Source: Euryarchaeota archaeon UBA33 (GTDB lineage: Archaea > Thermoplasmatota > E2 > DHVEG-1). Taken from it: DNA of 11,142 bases. The translations under genes and the position numbers were made by a program. The stretch is taken from the NCBI GenBank assembly GCA_002506745.1, contig DAYE01000017.1:29219-40360 (forward strand). The letters are read 5' to 3'. Below are positions 1 to 6,915 of this stretch, piece by piece; within the stretch, counting starts at the first letter, position 1, and every line of letters starts with the position of its first letter. Under the pieces are notes generated by a model, which was not told where the DNA came from, ran no database searches, and saw only the letters and a list, made by a program, of their open reading frames with translations.

Positions 1-1032
1 CTCTGGCGGACACAACAAATCAGATCACTGCCGATCGCATCATCATTTGATGCACAGAAAGAAACTTTGGTGCGACGTGGGACGGTTGTTCATCTTGGGT
101 CTTTTTGTGGAGTTACAATACGAGCGATAACACCATTCGTCCTCACCGCTCAAGTGTTTCCTGTCTTTGCATTTAAAAATTCCGAATTTAATAAAGAGGT
201 TACCATCTCGATAGGAAATCGTGGGACTGTTGGACCGTATAGTGTAAGACTTTTTGAAATCAATGGAAACACCGCTAGAATATCATTGAGTAATGCTATG
301 TACTCATGGGAACAAGAACTACAAGAACAAATCCAACCAATGATTGGTAACATCACCATCCAGGATATGATACGCTGGTCACGGTTGCATAGCATAGACC
401 TTGAAGGCCTTCGTCCAATGTGCGAGGACCAAAATACATACGAGGCTGCGATGATATACAAGATACCAATGGAACACACAAACCTCCTGAGCAGTGGCTG
501 GTTTGCCGCGAACCATGCGTGTTCATCGATTTACATTCCCATACATATCTGTGATGATGATTTTTACGATCCCTATGAGACCGGGGAAGCAGCCGCACTG
601 TCCCTCGCACTGCTTCAGAAATATGGCCACGGAAATATAACGTCGCTTTGCCAAAGTGTTGAAAAGGTATTCCTTTTTGAAAATGAGATAAACGAGGCAC
701 TTGCACACCTTATGATTCATGCTGATATCAATATCTCTTCGTTCTTAACCGAGTTGGATAACGGGATGCAAGAACAAGCGTTTTTAACTGAGCAACTCTG
801 GCTATCCGCACCAAACATCTCTCGAGGAATCATTCAAGACATCTGGAAGGAGAACTACACTATGACACAACAAAACATACAGAGAGCGATAACGTTACTC
901 ATCTGCACCCTCGGATCAGATGCATCGATTTCCACTCTTGAAAAAATTGCTCAGAGTATTTCCGATGCTCAAAGTAAAATAGCAGAGATCCAACAACAAG
1001 GATATTATTTACACGCTGCAGATATATGTTAG
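1..1032 (+). CDS. C-terminal part of a possible C69-like (NTN-hydrolase) peptidase; 5' end beyond window
   Basis: The reading frame is open from base 1 to the TAG at 1030-1032 (343 codons). The TTG at 67 and GTG at 70 lack a ribosome site and are probably internal, so I treat the gene as cut by the window edge. Numbering from the TTG at 67, the stretch around residues 130-170 (…MEHTNLLSSGWFAANHACSSIYIP…, then a D/Y/P-rich segment) resembles the 'W-x-A-x-G-x-P-C-x-S-x-(Y/F)-(V/I)-P' region late in C69 dipeptidases. The catalytic N-terminal cysteine of that family would lie outside the window and cannot be checked. The C-terminal third is predicted helical. No transmembrane segment or signal peptide is visible in this part. 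The family call is by resemblance only and may be wrong; that the frame is a real gene is more certain, from its length and its fit between the edge and the next promoter. Confidence 0.6.
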   Translation, partial: LWRTQQIRSLPIASSFDAQKETLVRRGTVVHLGSFCGVTIRAITPFVLTAQVFPVFAFKNSEFNKEVTISIGNRGTVGPYSVRLFEINGNTARISLSNAMYSWEQELQEQIQPMIGNITIQDMIRWSRLHSIDLEGLRPMCEDQNTYEAAMIYKIPMEHTNLLSSGWFAANHACSSIYIPIHICDDDFYDPYETGEAAALSLALLQKYGHGNITSLCQSVEKVFLFENEINEALAHLMIHADINISSFLTELDNGMQEQAFLTEQLWLSAPNISRGIIQDIWKENYTMTQQNIQRAITLLICTLGSDASISTLEKIAQSISDAQSKIAEIQQQGYYLHAADIC

Positions 1033-1083
1033 ATAGATCTTCTATATCGTATTATTTGTTATACTGCATCTTGACTAAAAACG

Positions 1084-1091
1084 TTTAAAAA
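1084..1091 (+). promoter_or_regulatory. Possible TATA box for the disulfide reductase-mre11-rad50 operon
   Basis: TTTAAAAA, preceded by an A-rich stretch (ACTAAAAACG, 1074-1083) that could serve as a BRE, is the best TATA-like match in the 92-nt gap. Archaeal transcription usually starts about 25 nt downstream of the box, here near 1110-1114. That would leave a very short leader and might trim the ribosome site, so the assignment is weak. Confidence 0.3.
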
Positions 1092-1111
1092 AACATTGTA
1101 GTTAGATGGAT

Positions 1112-1116
1112 GGAGG
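1112..1116 (+). promoter_or_regulatory. Ribosome binding site fixing the GTG start at 1125
   Basis: GGAGG complements the archaeal 16S 3' end and lies 8 nt before the GTG at 1125. The spacer is mostly T (T6 at 1117-1122). It supports GTG rather than any downstream codon as the start, because the FAD-binding strand begins only a few residues later. Confidence 0.7.
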
Positions 1117-1124
1117 TTTTTTAA

Positions 1125-2516
1125 GTGACCAACGCACGACGCATCATTATTATCGGTTGTGGCGCGGGTGGTGGAACCAGTGCACAATTCGCACGAAAAA
1201 CAGATAGAACCGCTTCCATAACAATTTTCGAAAAAGGAAAATACCCACAATATTCGAAATGCGGGTTACCGTACGCAATCGCAGGAACCGTTCCCACATT
1301 CCATGATCTTATCGAATTCTCAGAGGATTGGTTCAAGAAGGAACATATCGAGGTTCATCTTGAGACCTCTGTGGAAAACATCGATATGCAACATCAACGG
1401 TTGATAGCAAAAAAAGGTTCTGAACGAATCGAAAAAGAGTTTGACAGTCTTATTCTTGCGACAGGAGCGATTCCCTGGATACCGCCGATTAAAAACATTC
1501 AGAAAAATGGACAACTCCTGCAAGGCATTTCCATCCTACGAACCATCGACGATGGAGAACATATTCTTTCTCAGATTAAAAAAGGGAGAAAAGCAACCAT
1601 TATCGGTGCTGGACTTATCGGGCTTGAGATGGCAGATACGTTGCATACTAAAGGGATGAATGTCACCGTTGTCGAGGCGCTGCCTGCTATTCTTGCTAAC
1701 ACCCTTGATGAGGACATGAGCGAACCAGTGGAACAGGTTTTGCAGCAGAAGATTTCGATTCTGACAAATCATCTCGCGATACAAGTAAAAGAAAATCATG
1801 GTTCTATCGCCGCTCTCACCATTAAAAATAACATAACAGGAGAAGAAAAGAAAATCGAGACCGATCTTCTCATCATTGCGACAGGGACAAAACCGGAGAC
1901 ATCTCTTGCAAAGACCATCGGTTGTAAAATTGGAAAAACCCATGGCATACAAGTCAACGGAAAATCAGAAACAACAGTCAAAAACGTCTACGCAGTCGGT
2001 GATTGCACGGAATATAAGGATTTTGTCACCAATGAACCTCTCTGTATCGGCCTTGGAAGCATTGTTGTACGACAAGGGATCGCCGCAGGGACCAACGCAG
2101 CAGGTGGAACGTACTCACTACCACCCGGGGTGCTCTTGACGAGAACCTCAGAGTTTTTTGGTATGGAGATTGCTGCAGTCGGTCCCGTCAAACAGGAGGT
2201 AAAAAACCTGCAGTTGGTGACAGGTAAATACAAAGGTTTCTCCAAGCCAGAGTATTTCCCGGGTAAAGATTCTATCACGATGAAGGTCGGGGCCGATGAA
2301 GAGACCAGACGTATCGTCTCTGCCCAAGCCGTTGGAAGTAACGCAGCACAACGGATAAACACCCTTGCTTCCGCGGTTTTGAGCAAGATGACCATCGATG
2401 AGTTCCGGAAGCTCGAAACAGCGTACGCGCCACCGATCGCACCAACGCTGGATGCACTCACCTTAGCCTGCGATGTTGTGGCCTTAAAACTCACACGTAA
2501 AAGAAGGGAGCCATGA
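1125..2516 (+). CDS. FAD-dependent pyridine nucleotide-disulfide oxidoreductase (CoA-disulfide reductase / NADH oxidase family)
   Basis: A 463-residue flavoenzyme with the usual domain order. The N-terminal FAD-binding fold has G11-x-G13-x-x-G16 and E36. The single redox cysteine C46 lies in YSKCGLPY, as in CoA-disulfide reductases and NADH oxidases, which form a Cys-S-SCoA or sulfenic state instead of a CxxxxC pair. An ATG motif sits at 112-114. The NAD(P)H-binding fold has G161-x-G163-x-x-G166, with E184 at the end of the second strand, which favours NADH. The second FAD motif is VYAVGDC (G292-D293). A C-terminal dimerisation domain follows. Y377 (in EYFPG) and Y434 (in YAPP) sit where CoA-disulfide reductases carry functional tyrosines, so I lean to that activity. 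Oxygen-, polysulfide- or sulfur-reducing relatives cannot be excluded. The GTG start is set by GGAGG 8 nt upstream. The stop overlaps mre11 by 4 nt, implying translational coupling. Likely cytosolic, in thiol redox balance. Confidence 0.93.
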   Translation: MTNARRIIIIGCGAGGGTSAQFARKTDRTASITIFEKGKYPQYSKCGLPYAIAGTVPTFHDLIEFSEDWFKKEHIEVHLETSVENIDMQHQRLIAKKGSERIEKEFDSLILATGAIPWIPPIKNIQKNGQLLQGISILRTIDDGEHILSQIKKGRKATIIGAGLIGLEMADTLHTKGMNVTVVEALPAILANTLDEDMSEPVEQVLQQKISILTNHLAIQVKENHGSIAALTIKNNITGEEKKIETDLLIIATGTKPETSLAKTIGCKIGKTHGIQVNGKSETTVKNVYAVGDCTEYKDFVTNEPLCIGLGSIVVRQGIAAGTNAAGGTYSLPPGVLLTRTSEFFGMEIAAVGPVKQEVKNLQLVTGKYKGFSKPEYFPGKDSITMKVGADEETRRIVSAQAVGSNAAQRINTLASAVLSKMTIDEFRKLETAYAPPIAPTLDALTLACDVVALKLTRKRREP

Positions 2517-3649
2517 GGATTATACATCTTGCTGATACGCATCTTGGTTATTCTGCATACAGGAAAGTAACAGAACAAGGGGTGAATCAACGGGAGATGG
2601 ATGTGTATGATGCGTTCACCCGATGCGTAGACTATGTAATAAAAACAAAACCAGATTTTGTCATTCACGCTGGTGATCTTTTTGATTCTGTTCGTCCAAC
2701 AAATCGAGCAATCACCGTTGCGGTTCAACAGATTCTTCGCCTATCAAAAGAAAAGATCCCATTCGTCGTGATCTCTGGGAACCATGAGACACCGAAACTC
2801 AAAGAGACAGGGAACATATTCACTATCTTTGAGCATCTTGATCATGTGTACCCTATCCACAACAATAAATATGAAGCAATCTCGTTAAAACAGAAAGATG
2901 AAACAGTTTGCATCCATGCGATTCCACAGTGTCAGAATCCTGATGAATTTGACACCAATATGAAAAAAATCTCCGTGGATAAGAATGCGGATTACAATCT
3001 GTTGCTTGCGCATGGTGCAGTGAAAGGAATCAAGGAATTCAAAATGAATGAATTCAATGAGTTATTCATCCCGGTAAAAAACCTTTCGCAGGATTTCGAC
3101 TATATCGCGCTTGGTCATTATCATAAGTACACAAAACTACAGGAGAACGCGTTTTATGCAGGATCAACCGAGCATCTCAGTTTCACCGAGGCAGATTCTC
3201 AGAAAGGATGTCTTGAAATCGAGCTTGGAAAAAAACTAAAACACCGATTTATACCCCTGCAAACGAGAATTATGATTGACGCTCCGCCTCTTGATTGTTC
3301 GACGCTTCGTATCGAGCAAATAGCACAGAAGGTAAAAGAAATCATTCATGCTATCGAACCAAAAGATAAGATCATACGCCTCCGTCTGGAGAATATCCCT
3401 GCCCATATCCAACGAGGAATCGATTATCATCAGATCCGTGATCTAGGGAAAACCGCGATGCATTTTGAGATTAAACCGATGCCTCTGAAAAACGATAAAT
3501 CCACATTAGGTGAAGGGTACAAAATGAAATCGCTTGCAGATGAGTTTGAGAAATTCCTCACAACCCAATCGTATCCAGAGGAAAAAATGTTGCAGAGTCT
3601 AGGGTTGCAGTATATCCAAAAGGTTGAGGAACAAGAGAAAAAACCATGA
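2513..3649 (+). CDS. mre11: DNA double-strand break repair nuclease Mre11
   Basis: A 378-residue Mn-dependent 3'-5' exonuclease/endonuclease that acts with Rad50 at DNA ends. All phosphoesterase motifs are visible: D8-x-H10 (LADTHLG), G54-D55 (HAGDLFD), G89-N90-H91 (SGNHE), H167 (LAHG), and H202-x-H204 (LGHYHK). These match the metal-ligand set known from Pyrococcus Mre11. Residues ~240-330 form the capping domain. The C-terminal stretch ~335-375, rich in helix-forming residues (LADEFEKFL … LGLQYIQKV), is where the Rad50-binding helix-loop-helix lies in archaeal Mre11. The protein is somewhat shorter than Pyrococcus Mre11 (about 426 residues) but no motif is lost. The ATG at 2513 overlaps the upstream TGA as ATGA, and its own stop overlaps rad50 in the same way. 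A GGGAG only 2 nt upstream is too close to be a good ribosome site, so coupled reinitiation is likely. Confidence 0.97.
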   Translation: MRIIHLADTHLGYSAYRKVTEQGVNQREMDVYDAFTRCVDYVIKTKPDFVIHAGDLFDSVRPTNRAITVAVQQILRLSKEKIPFVVISGNHETPKLKETGNIFTIFEHLDHVYPIHNNKYEAISLKQKDETVCIHAIPQCQNPDEFDTNMKKISVDKNADYNLLLAHGAVKGIKEFKMNEFNELFIPVKNLSQDFDYIALGHYHKYTKLQENAFYAGSTEHLSFTEADSQKGCLEIELGKKLKHRFIPLQTRIMIDAPPLDCSTLRIEQIAQKVKEIIHAIEPKDKIIRLRLENIPAHIQRGIDYHQIRDLGKTAMHFEIKPMPLKNDKSTLGEGYKMKSLADEFEKFLTTQSYPEEKMLQSLGLQYIQKVEEQEKKP

Positions 3650-5751
3650 TCCTGAAGTCGATCCGTCTGAAAAACTTTCGAAAGTTCAAGGACAGTTACG
3701 TTGAATTTCCTGATGGAGTCACAGGTGTTGTTGGATTAAATGGTGTGGGAAAATCAACCCTCTTTGAAGCGGTCGCATGGACGCTGTATGGCTCCGTTGC
3801 GGCACGCACCTCGACAGAGCAGATTAAACGGGAAGACGCAGCATCCTCCGAGCCTTGCCGGGTTGAACTAGATTTCATCTTTGATGACGACGCTTACCAT
3901 GTGGTACGAGAGATGAGTGGAAAAAACCTCTCAGCATCTGGGAGTGCGACGGTGAATGGCAAACTGGTAGTAAACGGTGCGGAGGGTCTTAGTAAATTCA
4001 TCCAGAAGAAACTCGGGATGGACTGGAAATCATTCTACACGTCTATTTTTGCCAAACAAAAAGAACTCAACACCTTATCATCGATGAACCCAAGTGAACG
4101 GCGACAACTGATCCTGCGGATGCTTGGAATCAACGCAGTTGATGAGATTATTAGCCAGATTCGATCAGACATTAAGGAGAAAAAAAATCTTATTGAGACT
4201 CTCGCTGGTAACCTTGTTGATGAACATGGTCAAAACAAGATACTCGCATTCAAAAAGGAAATTGAACGTCAACAGGAGAAACAAAAAGAACGAATGCATC
4301 GCATGGAAGAACAAAAGAAACACCATCAAAAAATACAAAAGGAGTTTTTGAACATAAAAAAAGACTGTGAAACAAAGAAGATAACTTACGAAAAGTTGCT
4401 CAAAGAATCAGGACAACTTGAAGAGAAAAAAAGTATTTTCGAAAAGAAACAACGCGTGGAAAACGACATAAGATCATTAGAAAAAACATTACACGAACGG
4501 AAGGAATCACTTGAAAAATTAAAAAAGAATCTGCTTCTTGTTAAGAATCTTGATAAAGAGCTGCAAGACTTTGACAAACAACAGGAGAAAAACACGAGTT
4601 CTATTCAAACACTGATACAGAAGAAACAACAGAACGTGACCCTCGCTGCTCGAATCGGAGAGGAAATAAAAGAACTCACTGCAAAAAAACGTTCAATAGA
4701 AAAAATGGGACCACAGGCGAAATGCCCGACCTGCGAGCGGATATTAGGTGACCAGCAAAAAAAACTTATCGTGACGTTTACCGAAGATATAGAGAAAAAA
4801 AATCATGAGACACATCGATTAAACGAGGAACAAAATAAATTACAAATAGAGTACGATCGATTTTCTCGTGAGAAACAAGCGTTACAGAAAAAAAATATGT
4901 TCCTGCGCAGCCGAGCTGTTGAACGAGAAAAATCCCAAAGCACCATTCGACATACCACCGCGGAAATGGAGCGAGAAAAACAACAACTAGAACAGAAAAA
5001 GAAAGATCTGAAAACACTCGGTGTAGTTGATTTTGATGAAAAGCAATATAAACTGATTCGAATCCAAGTCAATGATTGTTACAAACTCTATCAGGGGACT
5101 TTAGAGAAACTTGATGAAATAAAAGAAAAACAACAAAAAATAACCATAGAGCTAAAGGAACAAGAAGGAGAAAAAAAACTCATCGACCAGCAGATCAAAA
5201 CCTATGAACAGAACATAGAAGATCAACAAAGATTGGAAAAAAAACTTGAAAACGAACGAACAGAAGCACAACACTACAGTATGTTATCTGAGGTTATGGA
5301 ATCATTTCGGACGTATCTCATCTCCCAGATTCGCCCCATGCTTTCAGCTCACGCGTCAGAACTTTTTGATGAGCTAACAGATGGGAAATACTCACAAATC
5401 GAACTAGATGAAGATTATGATCTCTTGATATACGACCATGGGGTTGCCTATACCATTGAACGGTTCTCGGGAGGTGAGGAGGATTTGGCAAACCTCTGCA
5501 TCAGGCTTGCGATTTCTGAAATCATAACTGAACGAGCAGGAAGTGTTTTTCAATTCGTTATATTAGATGAAATTTTTGGCTCGCAGGATCAAATACGGAA
5601 GCAAAATATCATTAAAACATTGAATGGTTTTTCCTCTAAATTCAAACAGATTTTTCTTATTACTCATGTGGAAGACATCAAACATTTCACAGAGCATACA
5701 ATGATGATCTCTGAAGATGAAACAGGGATAAGTTCGATTAAAATAGAATAA
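3646..5751 (+). CDS. rad50: DNA double-strand break repair ATPase Rad50 (compact, with zinc hook)
   Basis: A 701-residue SMC-like ATPase, partner of Mre11. The N-terminal lobe has Walker A GLNGVGKST (30-38) and a Q-loop region near F135. Long Lys/Glu/Gln-rich coiled coils, about 185-355 and 368-555, flank the zinc hook C360-P-T-C363, where two Rad50 molecules share a zinc ion. The C-terminal lobe has the ABC signature FSGGE (607-611), Walker B FVILDE (637-642, with D641 and catalytic E642), D-loop GSQD (645-648) and H-loop histidine H674. Every catalytic element is intact. Archaeal Rad50 proteins are usually about 850-1000 residues, so both coiled-coil arms are shortened by roughly a third. 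The start ATG overlaps the mre11 stop by 4 nt. The upstream ribosome site is weak, consistent with translational coupling. The coding strand has many A-runs from Lys codons, which fits the coiled-coil composition. Confidence 0.97.
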   Translation: MILKSIRLKNFRKFKDSYVEFPDGVTGVVGLNGVGKSTLFEAVAWTLYGSVAARTSTEQIKREDAASSEPCRVELDFIFDDDAYHVVREMSGKNLSASGSATVNGKLVVNGAEGLSKFIQKKLGMDWKSFYTSIFAKQKELNTLSSMNPSERRQLILRMLGINAVDEIISQIRSDIKEKKNLIETLAGNLVDEHGQNKILAFKKEIERQQEKQKERMHRMEEQKKHHQKIQKEFLNIKKDCETKKITYEKLLKESGQLEEKKSIFEKKQRVENDIRSLEKTLHERKESLEKLKKNLLLVKNLDKELQDFDKQQEKNTSSIQTLIQKKQQNVTLAARIGEEIKELTAKKRSIEKMGPQAKCPTCERILGDQQKKLIVTFTEDIEKKNHETHRLNEEQNKLQIEYDRFSREKQALQKKNMFLRSRAVEREKSQSTIRHTTAEMEREKQQLEQKKKDLKTLGVVDFDEKQYKLIRIQVNDCYKLYQGTLEKLDEIKEKQQKITIELKEQEGEKKLIDQQIKTYEQNIEDQQRLEKKLENERTEAQHYSMLSEVMESFRTYLISQIRPMLSAHASELFDELTDGKYSQIELDEDYDLLIYDHGVAYTIERFSGGEEDLANLCIRLAISEIITERAGSVFQFVILDEIFGSQDQIRKQNIIKTLNGFSSKFKQIFLITHVEDIKHFTEHTMMISEDETGISSIKIE

Positions 5752-5766
5752 AAAAAAGAAAAAAAA
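5751..5766 (-). terminator. Poly-U terminator for the coiled-coil gene in the convergent 26-nt gap
   Basis: Read on the minus strand, the sequence just after the coiled-coil stop is a run of 16 bases, all T except one C (plus-strand A7-G-A8). Archaeal RNA polymerase terminates at such U-tracts without needing a hairpin. The opposite strand (TGTTAGGTTGTTTATTTTC, 5767-5785) is T-rich but has no long T-run, so rad50 termination is less clear and may fall within the opposing gene. Confidence 0.55.
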
Positions 5767-5777
5767 TGTTAGGTTGT

Positions 5778-6734
5778 TTATTTTCTGAACCGCAGTCTTC
5801 GCTTTGGTTTCTCAATAGGTGTTGGTTGTTCTTGGATGGAAGGAGGAATTTCGATGTCTGCGTCAGTTGTCTCTGAAGTTGGAGCTGCCGTGTGCTGATG
5901 TTTTAGATGTTCGACGGAGGAAAACAGTCTTGTGAAGAGCTCCTCGTTGGTGGCAAACCAGCTCTCCCAACCACGGAGTTCCTCTTTCAGCTGTTTATTC
6001 TCTGATTCGGTTTCCTCATACAATCGGAAGAGTTTTGTGAGTCGTTCCTTTTCTTTCTCAAATTCCATGGATACTGCTTCAAATTTTGGCTTGAAATCAG
6101 CGAACTGTTCAAATCCACGCAGCTCCTCAACTTGTCGTTCTAATCCTGTGATGACCTCATCCTTTGTTGTAATCTCACTGCGCATTCGATCAACATTTGT
6201 TTCCATTTGGGTGCGTATGGTGTCGAACCTCATGATTTGTTGTTTCAAATCATCCATTTGCTGGACTGCGTCGGCTCGTTCATCTAATTTCTGAGTGAGA
6301 GTCTGGATCCGTACTGTCGCGTCTCGTTCAAATTGCATGTGCATCTGTTCGGTATCCCGCAATCTCTCGTCGAGCTCTGCGACTCGTTTTTCTTGTGCAG
6401 ATAAGGTTTCTTCTTGGTTTTTATACGCATCCCAGAGTTTTATCAATCGTTCTTTTTCTTTCTCAAGTTCCATGCTATAGCGTCGAGCTCCTTCAGTTGC
6501 TTCGTCTCGACGTCGTTCTGATTCAGAAAGGCGATCCTCAAACGATCGCATCATTGAATCCATTTTGTTTAATCCTTCGAAACTCAGCATGCTTTGGATT
6601 TTTGCGAGATCCTCCATTCCTTTAGAAAACGAACTTTTGACAGAGCCAAGTTCAGTCGATGCTTCTTGCAATTGCTCCATAAATGAGTCTTTTACTCCTT
6701 TCACGCCTATACCACCTACTTTTTCTTCAGTCAT
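5778..6734 (-). CDS. Uncharacterised coiled-coil protein with an internal duplication and a basic C-terminal tail
   Basis: 318 residues; I do not recognise a family. Residues ~1-60 have a short glycine-containing N-terminus (GGIGVKGVK) and then amphipathic helix. Residues ~62-255 are almost continuous heptad-like helix rich in E, K, R, Q and M. Two segments repeat with a 135-residue offset: SMELEKEKERLIKLWDAY (87-104) and SMEFEKEKERLTKLFRLY (222-239), identical at 13 of 18 positions. Residues 255-276 (GWESWFATNEELFTRLF) are a more hydrophobic, aromatic segment that could be a docking surface. Then comes a disordered linker rich in T, P and E (about 280-305) and a basic tail, KPKRRLRFRK. No transmembrane segment, signal peptide, Walker motif or cysteine pair is seen. 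A structural or scaffold role, or binding to nucleic acid or ribosome through the tail, is inference. It converges on rad50 and diverges from the GTPase gene. The ATG at 6734 has no ribosome site and sits 26 nt from a TATA-like box, so the mRNA is probably leaderless. Confidence 0.88.
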   Translation of the reverse strand: MTEEKVGGIGVKGVKDSFMEQLQEASTELGSVKSSFSKGMEDLAKIQSMLSFEGLNKMDSMMRSFEDRLSESERRRDEATEGARRYSMELEKEKERLIKLWDAYKNQEETLSAQEKRVAELDERLRDTEQMHMQFERDATVRIQTLTQKLDERADAVQQMDDLKQQIMRFDTIRTQMETNVDRMRSEITTKDEVITGLERQVEELRGFEQFADFKPKFEAVSMEFEKEKERLTKLFRLYEETESENKQLKEELRGWESWFATNEELFTRLFSSVEHLKHQHTAAPTSETTDADIEIPPSIQEQPTPIEKPKRRLRFRK

Positions 6735-6915
6735 AAATCATGCCGTCCCACATAACATATAAATTAATACTCCATCATGCGAATAATGTTGATGCTATTT
6801 AAGGGTTATTATTTTATTGTGTTTTTCGTAAAAGGATCGTGAGCCGCTAAACTAATAAACTATTATTTGTATACTATTTATCAAATTTAGAAAAACAACT
6901 TGGAGACAGAAAGGG
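6735..6915. other. Divergent intergenic region, 181 bp
   Basis: AT-rich spacer between the divergent coiled-coil and GTPase genes. It holds the minus-strand TATA box at 6756-6764. Plus-strand AT-rich candidates are CTATTTAAG near 6795-6803 and TACTATTTAT near 6872-6881. The second would give a start around 6900, next to the GGAG at 6902-6905, and is a possible GTPase promoter. A small AT palindrome (AATAA…TTATT) lies near 6854-6867. I see no convincing RNA gene or additional open frame here. Confidence 0.4.
6756..6764 (-). promoter_or_regulatory. TATA box placing the coiled-coil gene on a leaderless transcript
   Basis: The minus-strand sequence ATTTATATG is centred at about 6760, 26 nt upstream of the A of the ATG at 6734. 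That is the standard archaeal distance from TATA box to transcription start. No purine-rich Shine-Dalgarno match lies between the two, so transcription start and start codon probably coincide. Confidence 0.5.

Noticed and set aside
1033..1124. Short inverted repeat ATAGA-TCT-TCTAT (1033-1045) as a terminator of the first gene
   Set aside because: The stem is five weak pairs with no following T-run, so it is too slight to call.
1988..2728. Long minus-strand open frame (246 codons) across the reductase-mre11 junction
   Set aside because: It lies wholly opposite two well-supported genes with intact motifs, has no ribosome site or recognisable domain, and its composition is what an antisense shadow would give.
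4180..5245. Many A-runs and near-repeats in the rad50 arms, considered as a repeat array
   Set aside because: They follow from Lys/Glu codons in coiled coil. There is no fixed unit length or spacing, so neither a CRISPR nor a tandem repeat is supported.
5932..6762. Plus-strand open frames opposite the coiled-coil gene
   Set aside because: They are Ser/Phe/Arg-rich shadows of the Glu/Lys-rich minus-strand coding sequence, without start signals.
6735..6915. Possible small RNA or tRNA gene in the largest intergenic gap
   Set aside because: No cloverleaf, no strong stem and no conserved box is visible. The stretch is AT-rich and adequately explained as two divergent promoters.
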